Positions 1-10,435 of a DNA stretch of 64,000 nt are shown here, piece after piece. Every line of letters begins with the position of its first letter. Position 1 is the stretch's first letter. This DNA comes from Haematococcus lacustris (lineage: Eukaryota; Chlorophyta; Chlorophyceae; Chlamydomonadales; Haematococcaceae): assembly GCA_030144725.1 (NCBI GenBank), contig JASKMD010000006.1, forward strand, positions 9,023,256 to 9,087,255, read 5' to 3'. The notes beneath the pieces were generated by a model. That model worked only from the letters and a program-made list of their open reading frames with translations, ran no database searches and was not told the DNA's origin. Made by a program: the position numbers and the translations under genes.

Positions 1-99
1 GCACCTGTTGCCCCTCAGGCCTTGACTCCCGCCCCTGGCTGCTGCCTCGGCTGCTGCTGCCGCTGCCCAGCTGAGTGTGGTGTCAGGGTGTGGCTGCAG

Positions 100-3000
100 G
101 CACTGACATCCTGCTGGGTGGCAACCCTGACTACATGGCGCGCCTCAAGCTCAGGGAGCTGCTCATGCCCCAGGTGGTCTCACAAGGTCAGTGCCACACG
201 CTGGTGGGGCCGCATGAGCCCACCCCTGACCATGACCTCACCTCCTCCCTCTGCCCATGGCCCAGCCTCTGCCTTTACTGCTGGCCCTGTCCCTGACACT
301 GCCCCTGCCCTTAGTTTCAGCCCTGGCCCTCTCTTGTTGCTGCTGTGATCCTGTGCTAAAGTGCGTCCACCTCGCCTAGCACACACCACAGTCGCAGTCA
401 CAGGGCAACCCACCTGGCAGGCCCTGCGCTGTCGGCCCCTTGGCCACCTCCTTCTGCCCCTGGCCCTCCCCCTGCCCTCGCCCTGGCCTTACCCATGGCC
501 CTGGCCCCTATGACCCCATGCTTCCAGCTTGTGTCCACCTACCGTAGCCAGCCTCGTGCTCACTGGCCCTGTGCTGTTGGCCCCTGGGCCACCGCTGCTG
601 CCACCGCTGCTGCCACCGCTGCTGCCACCGCTGCTGCCACCGCTGCTGCCACCGCTGCTGCCACCGCTGCTGCCACCGCTGCTGCCACCGCTGCTGCCAC
701 CGCTGCTGCCACCGCTGCTGCCACCGCTGCTGCCACCGCTGCTGCCACCGCTGCTGCCACCGCTGCTGCCACCGCTGCTGCCACCGCTGCTGCCACCGCT
801 GCTGCCACCGCTGCTGCCACCGCTGCTGCCACCGCTGCTGCCACCGCTGCTGCCACCGCTGCTGCCACCGCTGCTGCCACCGCTGCTGCCACCGCTGCTG
901 CGACCGCCTCCTTGCCCCTCGCCCTCGTCTGCAGTTGAGGAAGAAAACGTGTTTGGCAAGAGCCGTGATGGCAAGACGCGGGTGCGCTCCTGGGCAGCCA
1001 ACCCTGACCTGTTCCCCTGCGACATTTCAGCCTCTACCCTGACGCTGGCCAAGCAGGCGGCTAAGGTGGGAAGGAGGAGGCAGGAAGGGAGAGGAAGGGA
1101 GTGAGGGAAGGGAGGGCATGTAAAGCGGTGTAGGCAGAGCAGCCTCAGCAGCCAAGCAAGGGTGGGGGATAGGAAGGGGAGAGAAGGGGATGGAGTCAAA
1201 GTCAAGTACTCAGCAGTTGACAAAGGCAGACGGTAAGGGGAGGGCTCAGCAGGCTGCCACGGCATCCAGGTGTGACCTAGAATAGGGGTTATCATGAGGA
1301 GGGGGACATGCGCACCCCCGCTCTTGCCCATCTCCTTCCCTCCCGCCTTGGCCTGTTGCCTGATCACTGTGCTGATGCCTCTGTTGATGTTCAACCGGTA
1401 GGTCGGCCTCCTGTGGCTGGTCTCATGCCCCCCCCTAGGGGTGAGGCTACCGCCTGCTGGCCAAGTCTGCCAGTCTGCCGCGGTCTCAGCTAAACAGGTC
1501 CCTGATTTCACCTGGGTGCTGCTGCCGCCACCACTGCAGGCCAGGGGCTCTCCAGGGGATAGGCTGTCTGCAGTCTGCGGTCTGCTGCTCTGCGGTCTGC
1601 GGTCTGCAGTCGCTTGCAGTCTGCTGCTCTCACCTTCCCGTTCCCTGCCCGTACCTGGGGTGCTGCCAGCACCGCCACTGCCCTCACCTTCCAGTACCCT
1701 GCCCTCACCTGGGGTGCTGCTGCCGCCACCACTGCAGGCCGCCGCTGCCTCTTGGGGCGAGCGCCAGCTGTCGCTGCTGGAGGCCGAGGACCGGCTGAGC
1801 GTGGCCTGTGAGAAGGGCGTGAGCAGCGACCCCGTCATCCTGGCCCTCAGGGAAGCCTTCCAGGTCAGCGGCTGCTGCGGGCTGCAGGGGCCCAGGCTGA
1901 AAGGGGCAGGCCACAGGGGCATTCGGCCACAGCTTAGCCATAGGCTCAGGCTCGGGCCAGCCAACTGGGAAGACAGGCAGGTGTGTGTTTGACCACAGCA
2001 GCAGGCCCAGGCTTAGGGGCCTCAGGCCACAGTTGGCTCAGGCCCAGGCCCATGGACAGGGTGGCTGGGCAGGCAAGCATGCAGGCCCTCTCTTCCCCCC
2101 ACGCCTTCCTGGCCGCAGCTGATGTTGACGGAGTTCAAGGCGGTCACAGATGCTGAGAAGCGTGAGGTGGTTGGGCTGGGTGGCCTGCACGTGGTGGGTA
2201 CGGAGCGCCACGAGTCGCGCCGCATTGACAACCAGCTGCGCGGCCGCTCAGGCCGACAGGGCGACCCTGGCTCCACTAGGTGGGTCACACCAGGGGGCCC
2301 AGCTGCTGACCAGGCCTGACCAGGCCTGCCTGCCACACTGCCACCTGCTGCTCCTTGGCCTGCCTGCCTGCCTGCCTGACTGACCCTCCTGCCCTGCCCT
2401 GGACTGCCTGCCACACTACCTCCTGCTGCTCCCTGGCCTGCCTGCCTGCACTCCTGCTGCTCTGGCCTTCCTGCTGCTCTCACCCTGCTGCTCTCACCCT
2501 GCTGCCCTGCCCTGACCTACAGGTTCTTCCTGTCCCTGGAGGACAACCTGTTCCGCATCTTTGGTGGCGACAAGATCAAGAACCTCATGGTCGCGTTCAG
2601 GTGACACGCCTGCCTGGCGGCCAGCAGCACCAGGCAGCAACCAGCAACCAGCAACAGGCCGGCTAGGCAGCAGCATGGGTGGGGCTGCACAACGCGTCCT
2701 GGTGTCAGCTGCCTGCTGCTACTGCATGCCAGGGCTGTTGAGGTGGCTGTTGCTGTGTGGCCTGCTTGGCTGCTGGGAGAAATGGAGGGTAGTGCACTGC
2801 ACCTGCATGGCTATGATGGCCACACTGCTAGCTGGGCTGGTGTCCTTCAGGACTAGTTGTGGTAGTATCCTTCAGGATTCCCAAACCTCTCACAAAGCCA
2901 TACAAATACAATAGAAAAGAATAGTAGTTTATTGATTCCTAGGAGTAGGGGCAACGAGAGTAGAAGTGGCACCTGGCAGTGTGGTGCAGCATCATGTGGC

Positions 3001-5169
3001 TGTCTGCCACCTGGCTGTGTGAGGGCTGCTGCTGCTGCCAGGGTGGAGGACCTGCCCATGGAGAGCAAGATGCTGACTGATGCCCTGGACACGGCGCAGA
3101 AGAGGGTGGAGAACTACTTCTTCGACATCCGCAAGTGAGTGGCTGCAGGTAGTGCCAGCTGCTGAGCCACAGCACAGCAGGGGGCAGGGGGCGCAACATT
3201 AGGGGTCAGGGGGCAGGAGGCGCAGCATTAGGGGTCAGGGGCCAAGAGACCAGCTGGGCCCAGGGGCTAGGGGGCGCAACAACAGGGCCAGGGGGCAGGG
3301 GCCAGGGGTCAGGGGGCGCAACAGCCGTGGCGCAGCAGGAGGCAGACCTCCACCCCCCAGGGCCCCCTCCCCTGACCTCCACCCCCCAGGGCCCCCTCCC
3401 CTGACCTCCAGCAGCCCCTGGACTGTTTGCAGCCCGCTGTTGCCTGCAGCCCCTGACGCCCTGCTGGCCGCTGCCCTCCGCTGCTGTGCCCCCAGAAACC
3501 TGTTTGAGTACGACCAGGTGGTGAACACGCAGCGCGACAAGGTGTACGCGGAGCGGCGCCGCGCCCTGCTGGCCACTGACCTGGGCGCCATCATGGTGGA
3601 GTACGCTGAGAAGACTGCAGACGACATCCTGGAGGTGAGGGAGGCCAGGGTAGCCAGGGCGAGGGGGCAGGGCCAGGGCAGAGGGAGAGGCTCAGGTGGA
3701 AGGGGATTGCTGGATGGCTGGACCTGGGTAAGGGTGGGTTGTCAAGCAGGGTGGCGTGTCCAGCTGGCTTGACCACAATGGTGTGAACATTGATGTGCTT
3801 GCATGCTTGCTTGAGCTGCTTGTCTGCCTGCCCACCCTCATGTGTGGTACCTGCCCACCAGCCACACCGTCTCCCTTGTTCCACCCCTTGCCGCAGGCTA
3901 ACGTTGACAGGCAGGCTGAGCCCAGCACCTGGGCCTGGGACAAGCTTGCCGGCAAGATGGTTCAGTACTGCCGGCTGCTGGAGGGGCTGACGGGGGACGA
4001 CCTGCGCACTAACTCCAACGTAAGCTCAGGCCTTCAAGGGCGGGGCCTATGTGGCCTGGCAGGGGCCGCAGCTGAGGCAGTCAGTCAGCGGTGATGGCAG
4101 GGCGCTGGTGGGCCTGAGCCTGCCAGGCTGTGGGGGCTGGAGTCAAGGGTTGGTGAGGGGGAGAGGGGTAGGGAGGCTGGGCAGGCAGTGGTGGGTGGTG
4201 TCTCGGGGAGGCTGTGCGCCCGGGTTGGTGGGCAGTGTGTGTGCCCCGCAGCTCAGGCCATTGGGTGTGACGTGACGTGAGACCTGGGAGGATGAGCCCA
4301 GTCCAGGCGTTGGGCTCCTCCTGTTGCTGCTGCCAGTGCTGCTGCTGCTGCTCCTCCTAGTTTGCTCCTGCTGCCGGGTGGTGGTTGTGGTGGTCAGGGT
4401 GAGTTTGAGGCCCTGAGGGCGTACATGCGACGCCTGAGTGTGGAGGCTTACCAGCGCAAGAAGGCAGCCATGGAGGAGTTTGAGGCAGGGCTCATGAATG
4501 AGGCACAGCGGTGAGGGGGCGGAGGGCAAAGGGCAAAGGCAGAGGGGGAGGGCAGAGTGGGGAGAGCAGAGTGGGGAGGGTGCCTGTCGATGTGCTTCGC
4601 GGTGAGGTGTGTGGTGTGGTGAGGTGTGGTGTGGTGCGGTGCAGGTACTTCCTGCTCACCAACACAGACGCACTGTGGAAGGAGCACCTGCAAGCCATTA
4701 AGTTCTTGCAGCAGGCGGTGGGGCTGCGAGGGTATGCTGCCAAGGACCCGCTGACTGAGTTCAAGCTGGAAGGGTGAGCATGCAGGGGCAGACGGGGCGA
4801 GGAGGGGGAAGGGGGAGAGGGGGAAGAGAGAAGGGGATTTAGAATAAGTGCTGGTACATGGGCAGAGACTATAATGAGTTGTGGGCGGGGTAGAGGACGA
4901 AGGGGACATTGCATGCTGCCCTTCGCAGGTACAATCTCTTTGTGGAGATGACGGCTCAGATCCGGCGCAATGTAATTTACAACGTGTACGAGTTCCAGCC
5001 CCAGCGCCTCCGCAAGGTGGACGACGGTGCGACGGACAAGCAGCAGGCAGGCGCGGTGCCGGTGGAGGGCGCAGCGCAAGCCGGGAACGGCAACGGGAGC
5101 AGCAATGCCAGCGACGCGAAGGTGAAGCCAGGAAAGTCAAAGCAGAAGGTCAAGGCTGGCAAGGCGTAA
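100..5169 (+). CDS. SECA1: Plastid SecA preprotein translocase ATPase, 3' part (5' end outside window)
   Basis: SecA is the ATPase that drives protein translocation through the thylakoid Sec channel. Eleven exons are modelled: 100-186, 935-1065, 1738-1863, 2119-2279, 2523-2600, 3042-3134, 3496-3634, 3897-4019, 4398-4510, 4645-4773 and 4929-5169 (stop TAA). All junctions are GT-AG and stay in phase, giving the last ~472 residues, about half of a plant SecA1. Recognisable blocks in order are [40 protein letters not shown] followed directly by the motif VI core [69 protein letters not shown] and [16 protein letters not shown]. The tail is Lys/Ala-rich and lacks the bacterial zinc-binding C-terminus, as in plastid SecA1. 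The N-terminal nucleotide-binding domain lies upstream of base 1. The first 99 bases look like intron. Confidence 0.95.
590..901. repeat. 12-bp microsatellite-like array in a SecA intron, about 26 units
   Basis: A nearly perfect tandem array of GCTGCTGCCACC fills most of the intron between the first two SecA exons seen here. The unit is a multiple of three, so it leaves long open frames on both strands (poly Leu-Pro-Pro, Ala-Thr, Gly-Ser and similar). These frames are artefacts of the repeat, not genes. Confidence 0.95.
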
Positions 5170-6111
5170 CTTTGTGCGGGAAGTCAAGGCAGTCGGCGAC
5201 GTCACGTCTGAACGAGGCAGTTCTCTGGGTGCGCCACGTTTCGTTGAAGACAAGGGCAGGGATGGGAACATTGGGCAGCATCTCGTTGCAAACCGGCCAC
5301 ATTTGAACAATTGCACATACTCTTTAGGCAGGAAGCCTGCACATTGCAGCCAATGTTGATATTGGGACATGCTACTGTGCTAGCTTGCTCTGTGGTGTGA
5401 GATTGAGGTCGGTTTGGGCTTTATAGGGCTGGGCTCACTGGCACAGACGCCGTAGGAGCTTCATGGTCTTGCCAGAACCAGCAGTCCATGGTGGGCGGGG
5501 ATGCAATGCATCGATGACAACATGCCATGCATGGCGGCAACGGATCAGTTCCATGCATGACCTGGACTGGTCAGTGCAGAGGAAACAAGGAAGCTTTCAT
5601 CACCCTGAGCATGATCTTCCCTTCACGGAACCGTGCATGCGGCAAATGTAGCCCCGCTGCCCGGAGCTTGCAGATATCAAACAGAACCAACATGCAAAAC
5701 AAGCATGCAAGGACAGGCAGACAAAACATTCATCACACAGGTCACCCATCATGAGAACATGTGGTATGTGTGATGTAGCCTCTTGGAGCTCTAGCAGCAA
5801 TATCATGCCAGCCAAGACAGCCAAAAGCGAAAACGGGCATCCGCAAAGCTATTATTGAATTGTGTCATTGAATAGCTATTATCAGAAAACATGCCTCACA
5901 CCAAACAAACTTCGTCTCTGTCGACTGCTTCGCTCACCAAACAGTGTAGTGCTTAGCCTACATCAAGCACCACGACTGCTCAACCACGCCCCTGTGCTAT
6001 TGTGCCCCGTTCGCCCCCTCACACCCCCCACCTACACCACCCCATGACCCTAGGGCGGTTCCAGCCCAACAGAGCTCATCCTGCAGCAGCACCGGGGCTG
6101 GCAGCAGCGCG
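5170..6111. other. Intergenic region between convergent SecA and CAS genes
   Basis: This stretch holds the 3' UTRs of SecA (+) and CAS (-), which converge here. No coding exon is convincing on either strand. The region is less GC-rich than the flanking exons. I could not find a clear algal TGTAA polyadenylation signal close to either stop. Confidence 0.6.
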
Positions 6112-9100
6112 TCACGCCGACTTGGGCGCAGGCAGGGCGCGTGTGGTGCGCGCAAACACAGTGCTGGCCAGGGAGGGCGGCGCCGCGTTGACCACGCTGG
6201 CTGCGGGCTTGATCTGCAGCTTGCTCTGCACCCAGCCGCCCCGCCCATCAAACCCACCTGCAGCAAGCACCACAGAGGGTGGTGGCAGGGGTAGGGGGGG
6301 GCCTGCTGCTGCTGCTGCTGCTGCTGCTGTGGTGGCAGTGGTATTTATTGTGAGCCATCAGCTGCATGAAGCAGCTGTTCAAGGGGAAGGAGGGGGCCTG
6401 CTGCTGCGGCGGTGATGGTAGTGGTGGTGGATGTAAGGCATTGGCTGCATATAGCAGCTGTTCGAACTGGGTGTTGCAGCGGAGGCCGCGGCGTGGTGCT
6501 GGTGAGGACACATGCCTGAGCCTGAGGCCCTGGCAGCCCCAGCAGCAGCCCACACGCTTGCACCTGACACCAGCCAGTCACTTCCTTCTGCAATGATGTG
6601 CTGATGGATTGCAGGTGTTTATATTCAGGAAGTGAGAGAGCACGACAGCTGGGGTGGGCGGAGGCAGGCAAACATGTGTGTGGGTGTGTAAGTGGTTGTA
6701 AACTCGTGTGTGTGAGTGTGTGATTGTTTGTGTGTGTGTTTAAGTATGAGGGCGCACCTGACACCACAAACACCTTGCCGTAGCCCCTGCGGCCCAGCTC
6801 CTTGGCCACGGTGCGGGCAGCTGGGCCGTAGCGGTCCAGCAGCACTAGCTTGGTGCCCTTGCTGATCTTCTTCAAGGCAGCAACCTGCAGCCCGGCAGCA
6901 GGGGTGGCTGTGACCACCGTGGTGTGGCCGCCGTGGCTTGTCAAGCAGGGCTGGCTCCTGCCAGTTCAGCTGCGCAGACCATATGGCAGGAAAGGAATGA
7001 CTCTGCTGCTGACCTACTAGTCTGAGCCTTGTGATCAAGTGCTGCACAGCACTGTGCGCTCGACTGTCAACATTGGGAGTGTGGGTGGATGCAGATGTGA
7101 GCTGGCTGAGCTGCTCAGGGGGTGATGAGAGCCAGGGGTGCTGAGGGGGGACCCTCCCTGGCAAGCAGGCGCAACATGGGGATGTGACCCGGTTGCTGCG
7201 GCCATGAGGATGTTGCGTAGCCTTGGACCAGCTGGTGTTGTATGAGCGGTGACCGTGGTGTGGCGGGCAGGGCTTGCCTTCAACAACGCAGGTGCCTCAG
7301 CACAGTGAAGACTGTAACTGGGCGCCAGCCACACGATGCCTGCTGCTCAACAATGCCACCCCAGGTCACCCCTATTGTGCAGCATGCTGCCATAGGAAGG
7401 CCATGGTGTGAGTGAACATGTGCACTGCTCCCGTGATGTGGGTGATGGTGGTGGGTGTTGATGCTGGTGTCCAGGGTGGAACCAGCGGCATGAAGCGGTG
7501 TAAGCCAGTCATCACCATCATCAGCATCGCTGCCAGGGTTGCCCCGGACACGCTCACCTGCAAAGCCGTGATCTGAGCCTCCATGGCAGTGGGGTCTCGC
7601 AGCAGGGCCCGCAGCCGCTTGTCATCCGTGCTTGCATACTCCACCTCCAGCGCCTGCAGCCAGCACCCACTGGGCCCGGCACCCCTGGCTGCCTGCTTGC
7701 AGCGTCTGACTGCCTCCCCTGCATCTATATCACTATGTTTTGTCAGGAACGCCATGTGATGGTGATGGTGGTGGTGGTGGTGGTGATGACGAATGTGTCG
7801 GCTGTGACTGTGTGCAAGGCGAACACGTGAGTGCCATGTAATGATGGGGCTGCTGATGATGCCACACGTGTATGCAGGGGGCCGTGCAGAGTGCTGGGCA
7901 TGGCCAGCACCGACAGCAGGGACGCTGTTGTCACCAAGGAGTTGTAGGAGCTGGGCAGGCTCTCTGATGGCAGGTATCTGGGCGTTTCCAGCCCTGTCCA
8001 GGGTCCCACAGCCACAGCCACAGCCCTAGCCAGGGTCTCACAGGCAGTCAGTGTCTGTGCTGTCGCTGATGGTGCCAGGGGTGAAGGCTTGGACCTGCCT
8101 GGCCATGTGTGCATGGCCCTCATCCCAGCCCACGATAGCATCCATTGCCAGGGCCCTGCTGCTGACAGCCAGCGGTGCTATCAGCGAAGGCAAGCAGCAG
8201 GGACTAGCAGCAGCTGCTCCAGGGCCTACTAGCTTGGAACAGTGGGTAAGCGTCATTATCAGTGGCAGCATCATCCTTATAGTTATCAAGCTTGCAGTAG
8301 CCGACCAGCTTTCCTTCCTGACCTTGCTGGCAGCGCTGGTGGGCAGGTCCGGCACACCGCTGGCCTCCTTCTCCTTGCTGCTGCGGATGTCAATTAGCAG
8401 CACATCACTCTCGTTGGCGAGGCTGTCCAAAGCCGCAGCGGGCGCCACCTCCCCGGCAAAGCCCCTGCAGTGCGGTGACACCGTGAGCACAGCAGCATGT
8501 CAGGCAGCCTGTACCTGGAGGGCTGATGCCTGGAGGGCAGGTGGCAGTGGTGCAGGGCAGGGTGTCATGGTAGGGCTGGGTGCGCTTGCTGCGCTGTGTC
8601 CTGGTCTTGTGCGGAGCAGCTGGGTCAGGCAGTAGGGTCAGGCAGCCAGGGCCAGGCAGTGGTGCTCCTATGGTGTAGTGCTTCAGGCGCTCCCCCTGGG
8701 GCTGTGTCTCCCTGTGAAGACCTTGGCAGCCAGGGCCCCATGCTCCCAGGTGACACGCCCGGACCCATGGCAGCCTACCACCAGGAAGCTGTAGGCAGGC
8801 CAGCAGGGCAACACCCCACAGGCGCCGCCAGCTCTTTGCTGCCTGCAGCGGCACTGACCTGAAGGAGCCGCCCAGCCCTCCCAGCAGCAGCGGGACCAAG
8901 TAGGTCAAGGCGGCCAGCCCCAGCGCATACTCTGCTAGCGTCACGGGGCCAGCGCCAGAAACGACCTGCAGCCAGCCATCATCATCACCGTCATCATCAT
9001 ATTCATTATCACCACATGGCGTTGCTGCCACACACACAGTCATAGGCAGTGAAAGGACTGCAGCAGTGACCCTGCCAGGGTTAAGCTCCTGGAGGCGCAG

Positions 9101-10241
9101 CAGGGCCAACATGGCTTGTGCAGCAGCCAGGAGGCCCAGGCTGCTGACCAGCAGGGCGCCCTCAGGTGCCTTGCCTGCTCAGGAGCATGGATGCCTGCAT
9201 CAGCGTGCATCAGCGCCTCCACCACTGCTGCCTGCCTCACTGCTGGCAGGCTGGGGCTAGCTGCAAAGCATGCGCTGAAGAACCTGTGTTGCCTGAAGCT
9301 GCCGTGGTCTGATGAGCAGGTTACCTACCTGGAGGACCTTGGTGAGGAAGGGCGTGGCAGTGCTGACTGCAGTGGAGGCTCGCTGGGTGACGGCGCTGGT
9401 GGCATCTGTCACCACGCCCGGGGTGAAGCCTGTGCTTTGTAGCCCGTCCTGCACCAGCAGCAAGGCTTGGGTCTGAGGGTCTGCAGCTCTGTGCCCTGGG
9501 CATTCACATCGCAGAGCCTTTGCCCGGTGCGTGGCACCTGAATGCTTGGCAGGGCTGCCTTGATGGCTGGGGATGCCGCGTCCACGGTGGCTTTTATAGC
9601 TTGCCCCACTATAGGAGATGCCACTTTGTATGCCTTCTCAACAATTGGTGCAGCGATGTCGTAGCCCTGCACAGAATGTGGGAGAACTTTAACAACCTGC
9701 TGTTGTCATGGGCTTGTGACATAGCAAGTTTGGCCATGAGGGCCTACCTCTTTCAGAACCTGGACACCAGCCTGGGCAGCTGTCACGCCGGCCTTGATCA
9801 CCTCACCAGCAGCCTGCAGCGCTAAGTATCACATGCGTGACCCACAGACCCACAGCTCACTTGCCATTGGGCCCCACTTTTATCGCAACCACGACGCTGT
9901 CAACTGCGCTATCGACCACCGGCTCCTGTGCAGCACGGACTGGGGCAGCTGCGATGATGGATGCAGCGATTGTCAGGGAGGTCAGACCCGCTGATTTCCC
10001 TGCGCGCAAGAGATCTCTGCAGCGGTCATTAATCTCGGCTAGGCTCATTCTGAGTGACGACAATCGCGCAAGGGGTCTGCTTGCAACCCAATGAGCTTGG
10101 AGGACGAACCCGCTTGCGACAGGTTCCATCACAGCAGCTGCAGCGGTCACCTGAGGCAGCGGCGACTCGCACAACAGGAACTCCGCTGCGTGGCTTGTGC
10201 GTTGTCGACGCCAGTCGCTGCGATGATTTTGCGAGAGCCAT
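6112..10241 (-). CDS. CAS: Chloroplast calcium-sensing receptor (CAS), thylakoid rhodanese-like protein
   Basis: CAS is a thylakoid membrane protein that links chloroplast Ca2+ to photoacclimation and, in algae, to the CO2-concentrating mechanism. Ten exons are modelled on the minus strand: 10241-10151, 9999-9878, 9813-9748, 9666-9538, 9472-9329, 8965-8859, 8464-8323, 7653-7558, 6884-6758 and 6257-6112 (TGA), about 389 residues. Exon 1 starts MALAKSSQRL and looks like a transit peptide ending VRVAAAS. Exons 2-5 encode a Val/Ala-rich lumenal-type region with repeated VxxA helices. Exon 6 carries the single membrane span (EYALGLAALTYLVPLLLGG). Exons 7-10 form the inactive rhodanese-like domain (DVLLIDIRSSKEKEASGVPD; later KLVLLDRYGPAARTVAKEL). 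The donor of exon 2 (9877, GTGGGG) is the weakest junction; the alternative at 9860 breaks the frame. The gene shares a short divergent promoter with the kinase to its right. Confidence 0.9.
6299..6331. repeat. CTG trinucleotide repeat in CAS intron
   Basis: A short (CTG)n tract lies in the last CAS intron and is followed by GTGGT-rich sequence. Confidence 0.85.
7756..7788. repeat. GGT/GAT-rich simple repeat in CAS intron
   Basis: A run of GGTGGTGGT flanked by GATG units lies in the CAS intron between exons 7 and 8. It is non-coding in the gene model. Confidence 0.8.
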
Positions 10242-10435
10242 TGGCGGTGGCAAAACACTACCTACTGCCAAGAAATGCTACGATGGATGGCGAGCTCAAC
10301 AGCCACATGTGACCAAGGGGGTGATGCTTTGACTTTGTGTTAACTGGGCTCATTCTGCGACGAGCATTATATCACGCGCGCGCAACAGCTATCACCCAAT
10401 CTAGGAGCAGCAAGCAAGTAAGGACCGCGGTCAAC
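10242..10435. promoter_or_regulatory. Bidirectional promoter between CAS and a protein kinase
   Basis: Only 194 bp separate the CAS start codon (10241, -) from the kinase start codon (10436, +). The interval contains CATTATATCACGCG near 10365, an AT-rich patch in otherwise GC-rich DNA. Both promoters and both 5' UTRs must fit here or overlap. Confidence 0.5.

Noticed and set aside
489..1964. Minus-strand open frame of 491 codons with a long Gly-Gly-Ser run
   Set aside because: It is created by the 12-bp repeat in the SecA intron and runs antisense to SecA exons; composition follows the repeat.
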